64,000 bases of DNA from CAVTHW01 sp963734625. Lineage in GTDB: Bacteria > Acidobacteriota > Terriglobia > Bryobacterales > Bryobacteraceae. This document shows positions 45,476 through 53,402 of the stretch, piece by piece. The notes below the pieces were generated by a model. The model was given only the letters and a program-made list of their open reading frames with translations. It was not told the origin of the DNA and searched no databases. How positions within the stretch are numbered: position 1 is the stretch's first letter; each line of letters begins with the position of its first letter. The translations under genes were made by a program, and so were the position numbers. The DNA is taken from NCBI GenBank assembly GCA_963734625.1, contig CAVTHW010000020.1:124001-188000 (forward strand). The letters run 5' to 3'.

Positions 45476-46117
45476 TCCCAACCCGCGAGGAGGGGCCGGA
45501 TCCAGGGAGCGTCCGATCCATCTCACCCTGGCGGCGATCACGTCGCGCAGGTGGACACCGTCCAGACGATCGGGCTCGGCGCCGCTACTCAGCAACAGCA
45601 GGTATGCGCCCTCGCGGCGAACGCGGCGGATCAGGCCCTCTCCGAGGTAGTTCACCACGTAGAAAACATCCTCGCCAAACCCGGTGCGGTCTTTCAAAGA
45701 CCGGTCGAGCAAAACCAGATCGTTCTCGCGGAACAGTCCCGCCATCTTAGGATCGGCTGCCAGTCGGGCGGCCACGGCGTCATGCAGCGAGGCGACGTAC
45801 GACCTTGGAAAAGGGTAGCGCTCCACCGGGCTCGGGATTCGGGGCAATGGAAGACCGGGACCCAGCCAACCTTCAAGGACAGGGACCTCCACATAAGGGC
45901 GCTCCTGGCCAACCAGGTCGAGGAGATCGAGATCCAGGCGCCGAAGAATCCGATCGGCCATATGTGGTGAGAGAGTTCTGACTCCTTTCAGCACATTATG
46001 AATATGCGGCTGTGAAACCCCGGTGATGTGCGCGAGGCGGCGCTCGCTGAGGTCCCCGTTTCTGACGCGGGTGCGCAGGGCGGCGACCAGCCGGTCGTGC
46101 AATTCGCCGAAATACAT
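45458..46117 (-). CDS. HTH (XRE/Cro) regulator with S24-like C-terminal region
   Basis: The 219-residue protein has an N-terminal XRE helix-turn-helix (about 18-62: LSERRLAHITGVSQPHIHNVLKGVR). The C-terminal half (about 100-200) resembles a peptidase S24/LexA-CI fold (FRENDLVLLDRS, FYVVNYLGEGLIRRVRREGAYLLLLS), as in phage repressors; a catalytic Ser/Lys pair is not obvious. It diverges from the zinc-finger-like gene and is likely to control it and itself through the inverted repeats between them. Confidence 0.75.
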   Translation of the reverse strand: MYFGELHDRLVAALRTRVRNGDLSERRLAHITGVSQPHIHNVLKGVRTLSPHMADRILRRLDLDLLDLVGQERPYVEVPVLEGWLGPGLPLPRIPSPVERYPFPRSYVASLHDAVAARLAADPKMAGLFRENDLVLLDRSLKDRTGFGEDVFYVVNYLGEGLIRRVRREGAYLLLLSSGAEPDRLDGVHLRDVIAARVRWIGRSLDPAPPRGLGLSEFH

Positions 46118-46399
46118 AAGATCTACCAGTACCGGCTATTTCTCTCTGAAATAGGAGGAATGGCCTATGAAATCATATCACACTTTTAATTAGAACTCAC
46201 TTCGTCTTTCACTCCTTTATTTGCCACGTATAAAGCTATAAACACAGCATCTTATGCTAACAGCGGCTTTCGGAAGCCAAATCCGTTAATTTCCTATTAA
46301 GATTTAATTGACAGTCTTTAGTCCTAGTACTAAAGTTAAACGCGAGAGGGAGAGACGCCCCAGCAAGCAAGGAGAGGCGCCCAATGGAGAGGGGAATAG
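46118..46399. promoter_or_regulatory. AT-rich divergent regulatory region with two inverted repeats and a sigma70-like promoter
   Basis: This region is markedly more AT-rich than its surroundings. CTATTTC/GAAATAG (46136-46142, 46148-46154) lies 19 bases ahead of the leftward HTH gene start. On the right, TTGACA (46308-46313) and TAAAGT (46331-46336) are 17 bases apart, and the palindrome CTTTAGT/ACTAAAG (46316-46322, 46329-46335) fills the spacer, the classic place for a repressor operator. The start codon of the rightward gene is 64 bases downstream. Confidence 0.6.
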
Positions 46400-46990
46400 A
46401 TGGAGTGGACTCGATCGGATACAATCGCGTTGGGCAAGCAGTCCTGCACTAACCTGCCACGGCTTGGGGCTTCGGAATGGTCTGGATGGGGACCCGGAGC
46501 CGTGCAATTGCGTTTACAGGGCGATTTTCCGCGCCTGCTACGTGCGGTTTCGCTACTGTGCCACCAAGGAGAAGCACCTGAGCAGGGCGTCATTGGAGTT
46601 CATATCCGGACCGTGATGGCAAGCTGGTCTGGGGCCGAAAGGATGAGGAGTACATGGCTGATTTCTGTCTGGTGAGCCGGCGGGCGCTAGACGAATCCGA
46701 GCACCAGATTTTCAAGTTTCATTTCCTGCTGGGCGCCGACTGGAGGCTCTGCACGCGAAGGCTGAATATTGACCGGGGGAATTTCTTTCATTCCGTTTAC
46801 CGGATCGAGCAGAAGTTGGGCCGTATCTTCCGCGAGCTGAAACCTTACGGTCTGTTCCCCCTGGAAGAGTACTTTCGGGGCGCGCACTGTCCGGCACAGC
46901 GCTCTACGCTGGGCCTCCCTGGCGTCGCCGCCAGTCCCGATCCGGCCGCCTGTCGCCCTCCCGGCTCAACTGCTGCAGCGAGTCGCCTGA
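46400..46990 (+). pseudogene. Small protein with CxxC zinc-finger-like motif and HTH-like C-terminus (frameshifted)
   Basis: Three frames join into one protein of about 195 residues if one base is removed near 46451 and one near 46608. It has a Cys-rich N-terminus (SCTTCHGLGLRNG then CNCVYRAIF, a CxxCHGxG...CxC zinc-finger-like pattern) and a C-terminal region (DESEHQIFKFHFLLGADW, then RGNFFHSVYRIEQKLG) that looks like sigma-region-4/HTH DNA-binding. Without a third one-base correction it runs to 47112, through the end of tadA; with it, it stops at TGA 46988-46990 just before tadA. I do not recognise a named family. Confidence 0.65.
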
Positions 46991-46996
46991 CGGTGC

Positions 46997-47491
46997 TCAC
47001 GGCTGGCTTCCCGTCTCCTGCGGCGGCGTTCGTTGCCGCTCGAAGAAAGCCCGCAGGAGACGGGTGCATTCTTCGCCCAGCACGCCCTCGACGACTTCGA
47101 CGCGGTGGTTGAGGAGGTCCGAGTCGGCGATGCGGAACTTGCTGCGCACCGCTCCGAAGCGCAGGTCCCGGGCGCCGAAGATCAGCCGGCGGATGCGCGC
47201 CGCGACCAGGGCGCCGGCGCACATGGCGCAAGGTTCGACGGTCGCGTAGAGATCGGCTCCGGCCAGCCGGTAGTTGCCGGCAGCGGCGGAGGCTTCCCGC
47301 AGGGCCAGGATCTCGGCGTGGGCGGTAGGGTCGGATCGGGAGATCGGCGAGTTGTAGCCCCGGCCGATAATCTGCCCTTCCCGCACCACCACCGCTCCGA
47401 CCGGCACCTCCCCCTCCCGCTCGGCCAGCCGGGCGAGCCGGAGCGCCTCCCCCATGAAGAACGCGTCGTCCATCTGAACACTCGTCGCCAT
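46997..47491 (-). CDS. tadA: tRNA-specific adenosine deaminase
   Basis: A cytidine-deaminase-fold enzyme converting the wobble adenosine of tRNA-Arg(ACG) to inosine. Zinc-site motifs are HAEILAL (catalytic Glu) and EPCAMCAGAL. I use the ATG at 47489-47491, giving 164 residues; an ATG six codons further in is also possible, and the preceding 24 codons look non-coding. The domain fills most of the protein. Confidence 0.93.
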   Translation of the reverse strand: MATSVQMDDAFFMGEALRLARLAEREGEVPVGAVVVREGQIIGRGYNSPISRSDPTAHAEILALREASAAAGNYRLAGADLYATVEPCAMCAGALVAARIRRLIFGARDLRFGAVRSKFRIADSDLLNHRVEVVEGVLGEECTRLLRAFFERQRTPPQETGSQP

Positions 47492-47583
47492 TGCGAGATA
47501 GAATATTAGCAGATGCCAAGCCGATTGCCCGCGCCGTCTAGGACGCCGGCATTCGAGAAGCACAGAGGCAGAACAACCATATC

Positions 47584-48906
47584 ATGCAAGACAAGCTCAA
47601 CATCGCGGTGTTCGTCGATTACGACAACATCGAAATCGGCGTCAAATCGACGCTGCAGCGGGAATTCGACGTTTCGGTAGCGCTCAACGCGCTCAAGGAA
47701 CGCGGGGATATCGTCGCCAAGTTCGCCTATGCCAACTGGGCGCGCCAGGAAGGCGCCACGCGGCAGATGGCCGCCAACGCGGTTCAGATGGTGCAGCGGA
47801 TTCCTTCTCCGCGCGGCGACAAGAACGGCGCCGACATCAACCTGGCCCTGGACGCGCTCGAGATGGCGTTCACTCACAGCCACGTCAACGCTTTCGCCAT
47901 CGTGAGCGGCGACAGCGATTTCATCCCCCTGGTCAACAAGCTCAAGGAATTCGGCAAGACGGTCTACGTTCTGGGTGGCAAGGCGTTCACCAGCACGATC
48001 CTGCAGCAGAACTGCCACGAGTTCATCAGCTACGAATCGCTGCTGGATGAGCCTCAAAGGGGCGGGCAGCGTCAGCAGCAGCAGCAGCAACAGCCGCAGC
48101 AGCAGCCCTCCCAGCAGGCGCAGCAGCAGCACCAGCCGCGGCGCAGGGCGGCTCCCCTGGACATCGCTCAGTCCATGCCGCTGGTGGAGCGCGCGCTTCA
48201 GGTTCTGGAGCGCCGCGAGGTGCAGCCGCAGCTCGGTCTGCTCAAGTCCACCATGCTCCAGCTCGACGCCACCTTCAGCGAGAGGGCTTACGGTTGCAGC
48301 AGCTTCTCCGATTTCGTGGAGAAGCTGAAGAACGCCGGCTACGTCAATCTGAGCGGCAGCGAAGGGCGGTACTTCATCGAGCGCAAGACCACTTCTCAGC
48401 CGGAGCGGCCCGCTCCCAAGCCAGAGGAGGCTTTGCCCCTGCTTCGCGACGTGCTGGAGACGCACCGCGTCGAAATGGAGAATGGCTGCCCGGCCGACCA
48501 GATGGAGGCGTGGGTACAGGCCGAGCACCCCGACTTCACCACGGCCGCTTTCGGCTTCCAGGAATTCGCCGAGCTGCTCAACTTCGCCCAGGACAAGCTC
48601 CTGGTGCGAGTGGAGCCGGCCGCCGAACAGGGCCTGCACGTGTTTCTCGGCGCCGAGTTCTATCCGCCCGCTGCGCCTGCGCCGGAGCCAGAGCCCGCCG
48701 CCACCGAAGCTGAAGAGGAGGAGGAGGTCGACGAGCCTCAGCCCATCGTGGCGGGACAACCCTCGGCTTTCGCCGAACCCGAGCCGCCGCCCAAGCCTCG
48801 CCGTCAGACGCGCCGCCCCAAGGCCTCTGGCCCGTCAGGCGGGGCCCGCAAGCCGCGGTCCCGGCGGCCGTCGCCGCGCCCGCGATCGACTCCGCCGGGC
48901 TCTTGA
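47584..48906 (+). CDS. NYN-domain protein with tandem OST-HTH/LOTUS domains
   Basis: The N-terminal NYN (LabA/DUF88, PIN-like nuclease fold) domain covers about 5-160, with acidic residues in VFVDYDNIE, GADINLALDAL and IVSGDSDFIPLVNKL that form the metal site. A Gln-rich linker (about 162-185) follows, then two OST-HTH/LOTUS-like RNA-binding domains (about 195-265 and 280-355) and an acidic, Pro/Arg-rich tail (355-440). It probably binds or cleaves RNA; the target is unknown. It is a single-gene unit between tadA and the Mla genes. Confidence 0.85.
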   Translation: MQDKLNIAVFVDYDNIEIGVKSTLQREFDVSVALNALKERGDIVAKFAYANWARQEGATRQMAANAVQMVQRIPSPRGDKNGADINLALDALEMAFTHSHVNAFAIVSGDSDFIPLVNKLKEFGKTVYVLGGKAFTSTILQQNCHEFISYESLLDEPQRGGQRQQQQQQQPQQQPSQQAQQQHQPRRRAAPLDIAQSMPLVERALQVLERREVQPQLGLLKSTMLQLDATFSERAYGCSSFSDFVEKLKNAGYVNLSGSEGRYFIERKTTSQPERPAPKPEEALPLLRDVLETHRVEMENGCPADQMEAWVQAEHPDFTTAAFGFQEFAELLNFAQDKLLVRVEPAAEQGLHVFLGAEFYPPAAPAPEPEPAATEAEEEEEVDEPQPIVAGQPSAFAEPEPPPKPRRQTRRPKASGPSGGARKPRSRRPSPRPRSTPPGS

Positions 48907-48967
48907 CCGGCGGGCGGATCACGGACTGGTCCGCATGGTAGCATCGGGAGTTTAGGAAGCTCGAATC

Positions 48968-49723
48968 TTGTTTGATCTCCTAAAGACGCCGATCCTCTCT
49001 ACTCAGGACTTTCTCGCTTTGTCGTGGAGAGCGGTTGGCAACATATTCCGGCGTCCGCACTACAACGACGATATTTTTTTGCAGATGGACGTGATCGGCG
49101 TGGGCAGCGTTCCGATCGTGGCCCTGATGGGCTTCTTCAGCGGCGTGGTGATGGCGCTGCAGATGTCCAAGGCGCTCAACCAGTACGGAGCGGTGGGGCA
49201 AACCGGCATGATCGTCTGCGTCACCCTGGTACGGGAGATGGGGCCGGTGCTCACATCGCTGATGGTGGCTGGGCGCAACTCTTCCGGGATGGCCAGCGAA
49301 CTCGGCTCGATGAAGGTCACCGAGCAGATTGACGCCATGCGCGCCTTGGGGACGGACCCGATTCAAAAGCTGGTGACACCGCGCCTGATCGCTACCTGCA
49401 TGGTGCTGCCCCTGCTGACCGTCATTGCGGATTTTCTGGGCTTGCTCGGCGGGTTCGTGATTGCCTGGGCCCGGCTGAACATGACGGCCTCCCAGTACTG
49501 GTCCAGCGCCTGGCACGCCCTGGACTATAGCGATGTCGCGCAAGGGTTGTTGAAACCTTTCATTTATGCTTTTGTGGTGGCCCTGGTCGGTTGCTTTTAC
49601 GGCATGCAGACCAGCGGCGGAACGCAGGGTGTGGGCCGCGCCACCACCCGGGCCATGGTCGTTGCTTCGGTTTGGATCTTCGTTCTAAACGCTTTCATCA
49701 CGCAGTTCTTTGTGAGTCTCTGA
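48968..49723 (+). CDS. mlaE: MlaE-family lipid ABC transporter permease
   Basis: The 251-residue inner-membrane protein has the MlaE permease pattern: FFSGVVMALQMSKALNQYGAVG, LVREMGPVLTSLMVAGRNSSGMASELGSMKVTEQIDAM and CFYGMQTSGGTQGVGRATT. It works with MlaF and the MCE protein to move phospholipids between the membranes. The start is TTG at 48968, with AGGAAG upstream; no ATG is available in the right place. Confidence 0.92.
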   Translation: MFDLLKTPILSTQDFLALSWRAVGNIFRRPHYNDDIFLQMDVIGVGSVPIVALMGFFSGVVMALQMSKALNQYGAVGQTGMIVCVTLVREMGPVLTSLMVAGRNSSGMASELGSMKVTEQIDAMRALGTDPIQKLVTPRLIATCMVLPLLTVIADFLGLLGGFVIAWARLNMTASQYWSSAWHALDYSDVAQGLLKPFIYAFVVALVGCFYGMQTSGGTQGVGRATTRAMVVASVWIFVLNAFITQFFVSL

Positions 49724-49730
49724 GGGGCCG

Positions 49731-50552
49731 ATGGGGGACGAAGGGAACCATTCGGTATTGCGGTTCGAGGACGTATCTCTCGGCTTCGACGATACGCCCG
49801 TTCTGGACCATGTTTCCTTCAACGTCCATCAGGGCGAGACCCACATTATCCTGGGCGGCGCGGGCAGCGGCAAGACCGTCTTGCTCAAGACCGCGCTGGG
49901 CCTGCTGAAGCCGGACGCTGGCCGCGTCTTCCTCTTCGGCCAGGACGTCACGGGCATGCAGGAATCGGCGCTCTCTGACCTTCGCGCCCGGATCGGCGTC
50001 CTTTTCCAGGAAGGGGGACTTTTCGATTCGCTGACCATCGAGGAGAACGTGGCCTACCCGCTATTGAATCAGCGGCTGCTGCGCATCCCCGCCGACGAAG
50101 CTCATCCGCGCGTGGAAGAGGCCCTGCGGTTCGTCGAATTGGAGTCCACGCTCGACAAGTTCCCCAGTGAACTGTCGGGCGGCATGCGCCGGCGCGTGGG
50201 GATCGCACGGGCCGTCGTCTCCGCGCCACCCCTGGTTCTATACGACTCACCCACGGCGGGGCTCGATCCCATCACGGCTTACACCATCATCTCCCTGATC
50301 ATCAAGGAGCGCGATTTGAAGAACACCGCTACCGTCATGGTGACGCAGCGGTACCAGGACGGGACCTGGCTCGATCATTTCCGATACAATCCCAAGAGTG
50401 GGGTTTTGGAAGCTGCGGCAGACGGCGGGCGGGCGCGGGCCTCGAGGACTAAGTTCATGGTAATGCAGGCCGGCAAGCTGGTGTTCGTTGGAGATCGCGA
50501 CGAACTGGAAGCTTCCAGAGATCCGTACGTGTCGAAGTTTGTGAAGCACTAG
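49731..50552 (+). CDS. mlaF: MlaF-like ABC transporter ATPase with atypical active site
   Basis: The 273-residue protein has Walker A GGAGSGKT (residues 42-49), Q-loop Gln93, signature LSGGM (148-152) and a D-loop after GLDP. The residue after the Walker B Asp172 is Ser173 instead of Glu (LYDSPTAGLDP), and the H-loop position is Gln206 (MVTQRYQ) instead of His. Both are normally needed for ATP hydrolysis. A short insertion follows (TWLDHFRYNPKSG). It is placed between the permease and MCE genes as usual. Confidence 0.9.
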   Translation: MGDEGNHSVLRFEDVSLGFDDTPVLDHVSFNVHQGETHIILGGAGSGKTVLLKTALGLLKPDAGRVFLFGQDVTGMQESALSDLRARIGVLFQEGGLFDSLTIEENVAYPLLNQRLLRIPADEAHPRVEEALRFVELESTLDKFPSELSGGMRRRVGIARAVVSAPPLVLYDSPTAGLDPITAYTIISLIIKERDLKNTATVMVTQRYQDGTWLDHFRYNPKSGVLEAAADGGRARASRTKFMVMQAGKLVFVGDRDELEASRDPYVSKFVKH

Positions 50553-50562
50553 ACAGGGAATT

Positions 50563-51636
50563 ATGCCATCGGCAAAGAAGGTCAGGTGGGCGCAGTTGCG
50601 GGTGGGGTTGATGGCCGTCGCCTCCATGGCGGTCCTGGCGGTGCTTATCTTCCTGCTCACGGCCGACAAGAAACTATTCGCCAGCAAGTCGACGATCTAC
50701 ACCTTCATGGAGGATTCGGCCGCGCTGGGCGTCGGTTCGCCGGTGCGTCTCAACGGGATTTTGATTGGAAGCGTCACGCAGGTGGGATTGTCGGGCGAGA
50801 GCGTTCCGCGCCGGATCGTGCGCATCACCATGCGAGTGGGATCTAGCGAGTTGAGCCGGATTCCCGCTGATTCGCAGGCCGCTATCAGCTCGGAAAACGT
50901 ACTCGGCACTAAGTTCATTAACATCCGAAGAGGCAAGAGTCCCCAGACGGTCAAGGACCAGGGCGAGATCCCGAGCCTGGACGTGAGCGGACTCGAGGAA
51001 GTCGTGCAGTCTGGCTACGACCTGACGGTGGTGGCCCGCACGCTTCTATCGCGAATCGACCGCCTGGTTGCCGACGTCGAGAATGGCCAGGGTACGATCG
51101 GCAAGCTGCTGGTGGACGAGAAGCTGTATACCGGCCTCACCAATACCGTCGAAGAGGCGCGGAAAGTCACCTCAGCCCTCAGCAGCGGACAGGGGACCGT
51201 GGGCAAGTTGTTATACGACCCCAGCCTCTACACGGAATTGCAGGGCACCGTGCGCAAGCTGGACGACATCGTGACCGGCATCCAGGATGGACAGGGTACG
51301 GCGGGTAAGCTTATCAAGGATCCCGCCCTGTACGACGACGCCAGAAAGACGGTGGCCGAACTGCAGCGTCTGACCGAGGACCTCAACGCGGGCAAGGGCA
51401 CCGCGGGCAAGCTGCTGAAAGACGACGAACTGCACCGCCAGATTCAGAGCACCATCACCAAGCTGGAAACTACTTTGGACAAGATCAACAGCGGCCAGGG
51501 AACGATCGGCCAGTTGTTGGTCAACCCCAGCCTGTACGATTCCCTCACCGGCTCGACCCAGGAGCTCCAGGCCCTCATGAAGGACTTCCGCGCCAACCCG
51601 AAGAAGTTTCTGAGAATCAAGCTGGGACTGTTTTGA
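50563..51636 (+). CDS. mlaD: MCE/MlaD-family protein with repeated GxGTxGKL motifs
   Basis: The 357-residue product has one N-terminal membrane helix (VASMAVLAVLIFLLT, about 18-33) and an MCE domain (about 42-125: FMEDSAALGVGSPVRLNGILIGSVTQV). The C-terminal part (about 165-345) has five units with GQGTxGKL or GKGTAGKL at about 30-45 residue spacing (QGTIGKLL, QGTVGKLL, QGTAGKLI, KGTAGKLL, QGTIGQLL). It is the periplasmic substrate-binding hexamer partner of MlaE/MlaF. Confidence 0.9.
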   Translation: MPSAKKVRWAQLRVGLMAVASMAVLAVLIFLLTADKKLFASKSTIYTFMEDSAALGVGSPVRLNGILIGSVTQVGLSGESVPRRIVRITMRVGSSELSRIPADSQAAISSENVLGTKFINIRRGKSPQTVKDQGEIPSLDVSGLEEVVQSGYDLTVVARTLLSRIDRLVADVENGQGTIGKLLVDEKLYTGLTNTVEEARKVTSALSSGQGTVGKLLYDPSLYTELQGTVRKLDDIVTGIQDGQGTAGKLIKDPALYDDARKTVAELQRLTEDLNAGKGTAGKLLKDDELHRQIQSTITKLETTLDKINSGQGTIGQLLVNPSLYDSLTGSTQELQALMKDFRANPKKFLRIKLGLF

Positions 51637-52428
51637 GCCGCTCGAAGCTGCTTATCGTCAACGCTGACGACTTCGGCTTCACGCCCGACGTCAACCAGGG
51701 GATCGTGGAGGCGCACCGCAACGGGATCGTTACGGCCACCACCCTGATGGCCGGCGGTGCGGCCTTCGATGACGCGGTGGCTTTGGCGCGCGAGACGCCC
51801 ACCCTCGATGTCGGGTGTCACCTGGTGCTGGTAGGCGGCGTGTCTTTGGCGGCGCCGGGACGCAGCCTGCCGGCCGGCATTCCGGAACTGTTCAGCGCCG
51901 TGGCGCTGCGCCGGATTTCGGTCTATGACGAACTCGTGGCGCAGGTGGAAAGAATCTTGGGGGCAGGTCTTTCTCCTACACACCTGGACACGCACAAACA
52001 CGCCCATATGCTGCCGGCGGTGGCTCGGGCCCTGGCCCGGGTCTCGGGGGAATATCGGAATAGAGTGGGTTCGCCGGCCGCTCGATTTTCCCCTGGCCGG
52101 CGCTTACCTGGCGGCGCGCCTCCGCCGCGGCGGCTGCCGCCTGACCGATCACTTCGCCGGCTTTCGTCTGACCGGCCGCCTGGACCAAGCCTCGCTGACC
52201 AGCCTGATTCGAGGCTTGCCGGACGGGACGACCGAACTGATGTGCCACCCCGGCTATCTCGGTGTCAGCCTTGAGGCGGCCAGAACCCGCCTCAAGGCGA
52301 GCCGCCAGCGGGAGTTGGAGGCCCTGACGTCACCCGAGGCCAAGGCGGCCATCCAGGCGGCGGGAGTGCATTTGATTGATTACCGCTCCCTCACGGTCGC
52401 GGCTCGGCCCCCGGCCGTTCCAAAGTGA
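51633..52428 (+). pseudogene. YdjC/ChbG-family carbohydrate deacetylase (frameshifted)
   Basis: Two frames make a complete YdjC-type metal-dependent deacetylase of about 264 residues: KLLIVNADDFGFTPDVNQGI (Asp metal ligands), THLDTHKHAHMLPAV (His ligands), then after a break HFAGFRLTGRL and ELMCHPGYLG. One extra G in the five-G run at 52046-52050 explains the break. The start is TTG overlapping the MCE stop. The family removes acetyl groups from chitooligosaccharides or similar sugars. Confidence 0.82.
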
Positions 52429-52466
52429 AACGCTCCAGCCGTCTTGGGCCTCGACTTGGAACGTTT
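52428..52466. terminator. Hairpin after the deacetylase gene
   Basis: AAACGCTCCA (52428-52437) pairs with TGGAACGTTT (52457-52466) at nine of ten positions around a 19-base loop, directly behind the deacetylase stop codon. There is no long T-run after it, so termination is only possible. Confidence 0.35.
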
Positions 52467-52640
52467 GCTAACCTTAGCTGACGCATTCGCTTTCGCCTGC
52501 TCGGCCTGAACACGGGTAACTCCTTTCCTCACACTAAGTAAGTCACCCTAGCCGTTATGGCTGCTCGCTTGCTCTCTTCATCCTTGCCGGGCTTCTCACC
52601 GGTGACAAGTCAGCCGATCTGAGGAAATGAGGAAGTCCAG
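52467..52640 (+). promoter_or_regulatory. Leader of the FliA-type sigma gene, unidentified
   Basis: This stretch precedes the sigma gene. It has a small hairpin (AGCC/GGCT with loop GTTAT, about 52550-52562) and GAGGAA about eight bases before the start codon. I do not recognise a riboswitch, and no -35/-10 pair is convincing, although the region is longer than a minimal promoter. Confidence 0.35.
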
Positions 52641-53390
52641 ATGGTCGCTACAGGTGTGTCGCAAGTTGAAGAAGCTCGGAGCCGAGACGCGGTTGTCCTG
52701 GAGCACTTGCCCCTGGTGCGAGCCATCGCGGTCAGGGTTCACGAAAATCTGCCGGTGCACGTGGACATCGACGATCTGGTTCATGCCGGCATCATCGGCC
52801 TGTTTGACGCTGCCACGCGCTATGACCCGAGCAAGAAGGTGGCGTTTTCAAGCTACGCCAAGCACCGCATCAAAGGCGCGATTCTGGACAGTCTGCGCCA
52901 ACTCGATTGGGCTTCGCGCGACCTGCGCCGCCGCCACAAACAGATCGAGGCCGCGACGCGGGATCTGGCCGCCATACTGCAGCGCAATCCCACGCAGGCC
53001 GAGGTCGCCGAGAAACTGGGGGTCGGAGAAGAACGGTGGCGCCGGATAATGCTGGAGCTGCGCAACGGGGGGCTGGTCTCTACCTCCGGGCGCGGTCAGG
53101 ATGGCGAGGATGCGCCCGCGCCGGATTACCCGGCCGATCTCGACACGCGGCCCGATCACATCTGCGCCCGCGACGAGATGTGCATGTACCTCCGAATCGC
53201 TCTGGATGGGCTGCCGGATCGCTATCGCCAGGTGGTGCAACTCTACTACAGCCAGGAGCTGACCATGCGGGAAATCGGCGACAAGATGGGCATCAACGAG
53301 AGCCGTGTCTCGCAGATCCACAAATCCGCCTTGCAGAAAATGGCCATGGCGCTGCAGGCCGCCGGCATCGCCTCCAGCCGGGCGTTCTGA
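52641..53390 (+). CDS. FliA/WhiG-type sigma-70 family factor
   Basis: The 249-residue protein has regions 2 (about 20-90: HLPLVRAIAVRVHENLPVHVDIDDLVHAGIIGL, FSSYAKHRIKGAILDSLRQLDWASRDLRR), 3 (about 95-145) and 4 (about 190-240: LPDRYRQVVQLYYSQELTMREIGDKMG, SRVSQIHKSAL). Three intact regions and no acidic region 1 place it in group 3 sigma factors, which drive flagellar, sporulation or stress genes. No flagellar genes are nearby, so the target set is unknown. Confidence 0.9.
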   Translation: MVATGVSQVEEARSRDAVVLEHLPLVRAIAVRVHENLPVHVDIDDLVHAGIIGLFDAATRYDPSKKVAFSSYAKHRIKGAILDSLRQLDWASRDLRRRHKQIEAATRDLAAILQRNPTQAEVAEKLGVGEERWRRIMLELRNGGLVSTSGRGQDGEDAPAPDYPADLDTRPDHICARDEMCMYLRIALDGLPDRYRQVVQLYYSQELTMREIGDKMGINESRVSQIHKSALQKMAMALQAAGIASSRAF

Positions 53391-53402
53391 CTTTCCCGGC
53401 CC

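Noticed and set aside
46160..46196. Small open frames (MAYEIISHF or MKSYHTFN) after an AGGAGG-like site
   Set aside because: They are only eight or nine codons long and no conservation can be judged; random occurrence in an AT-rich promoter region is more likely.
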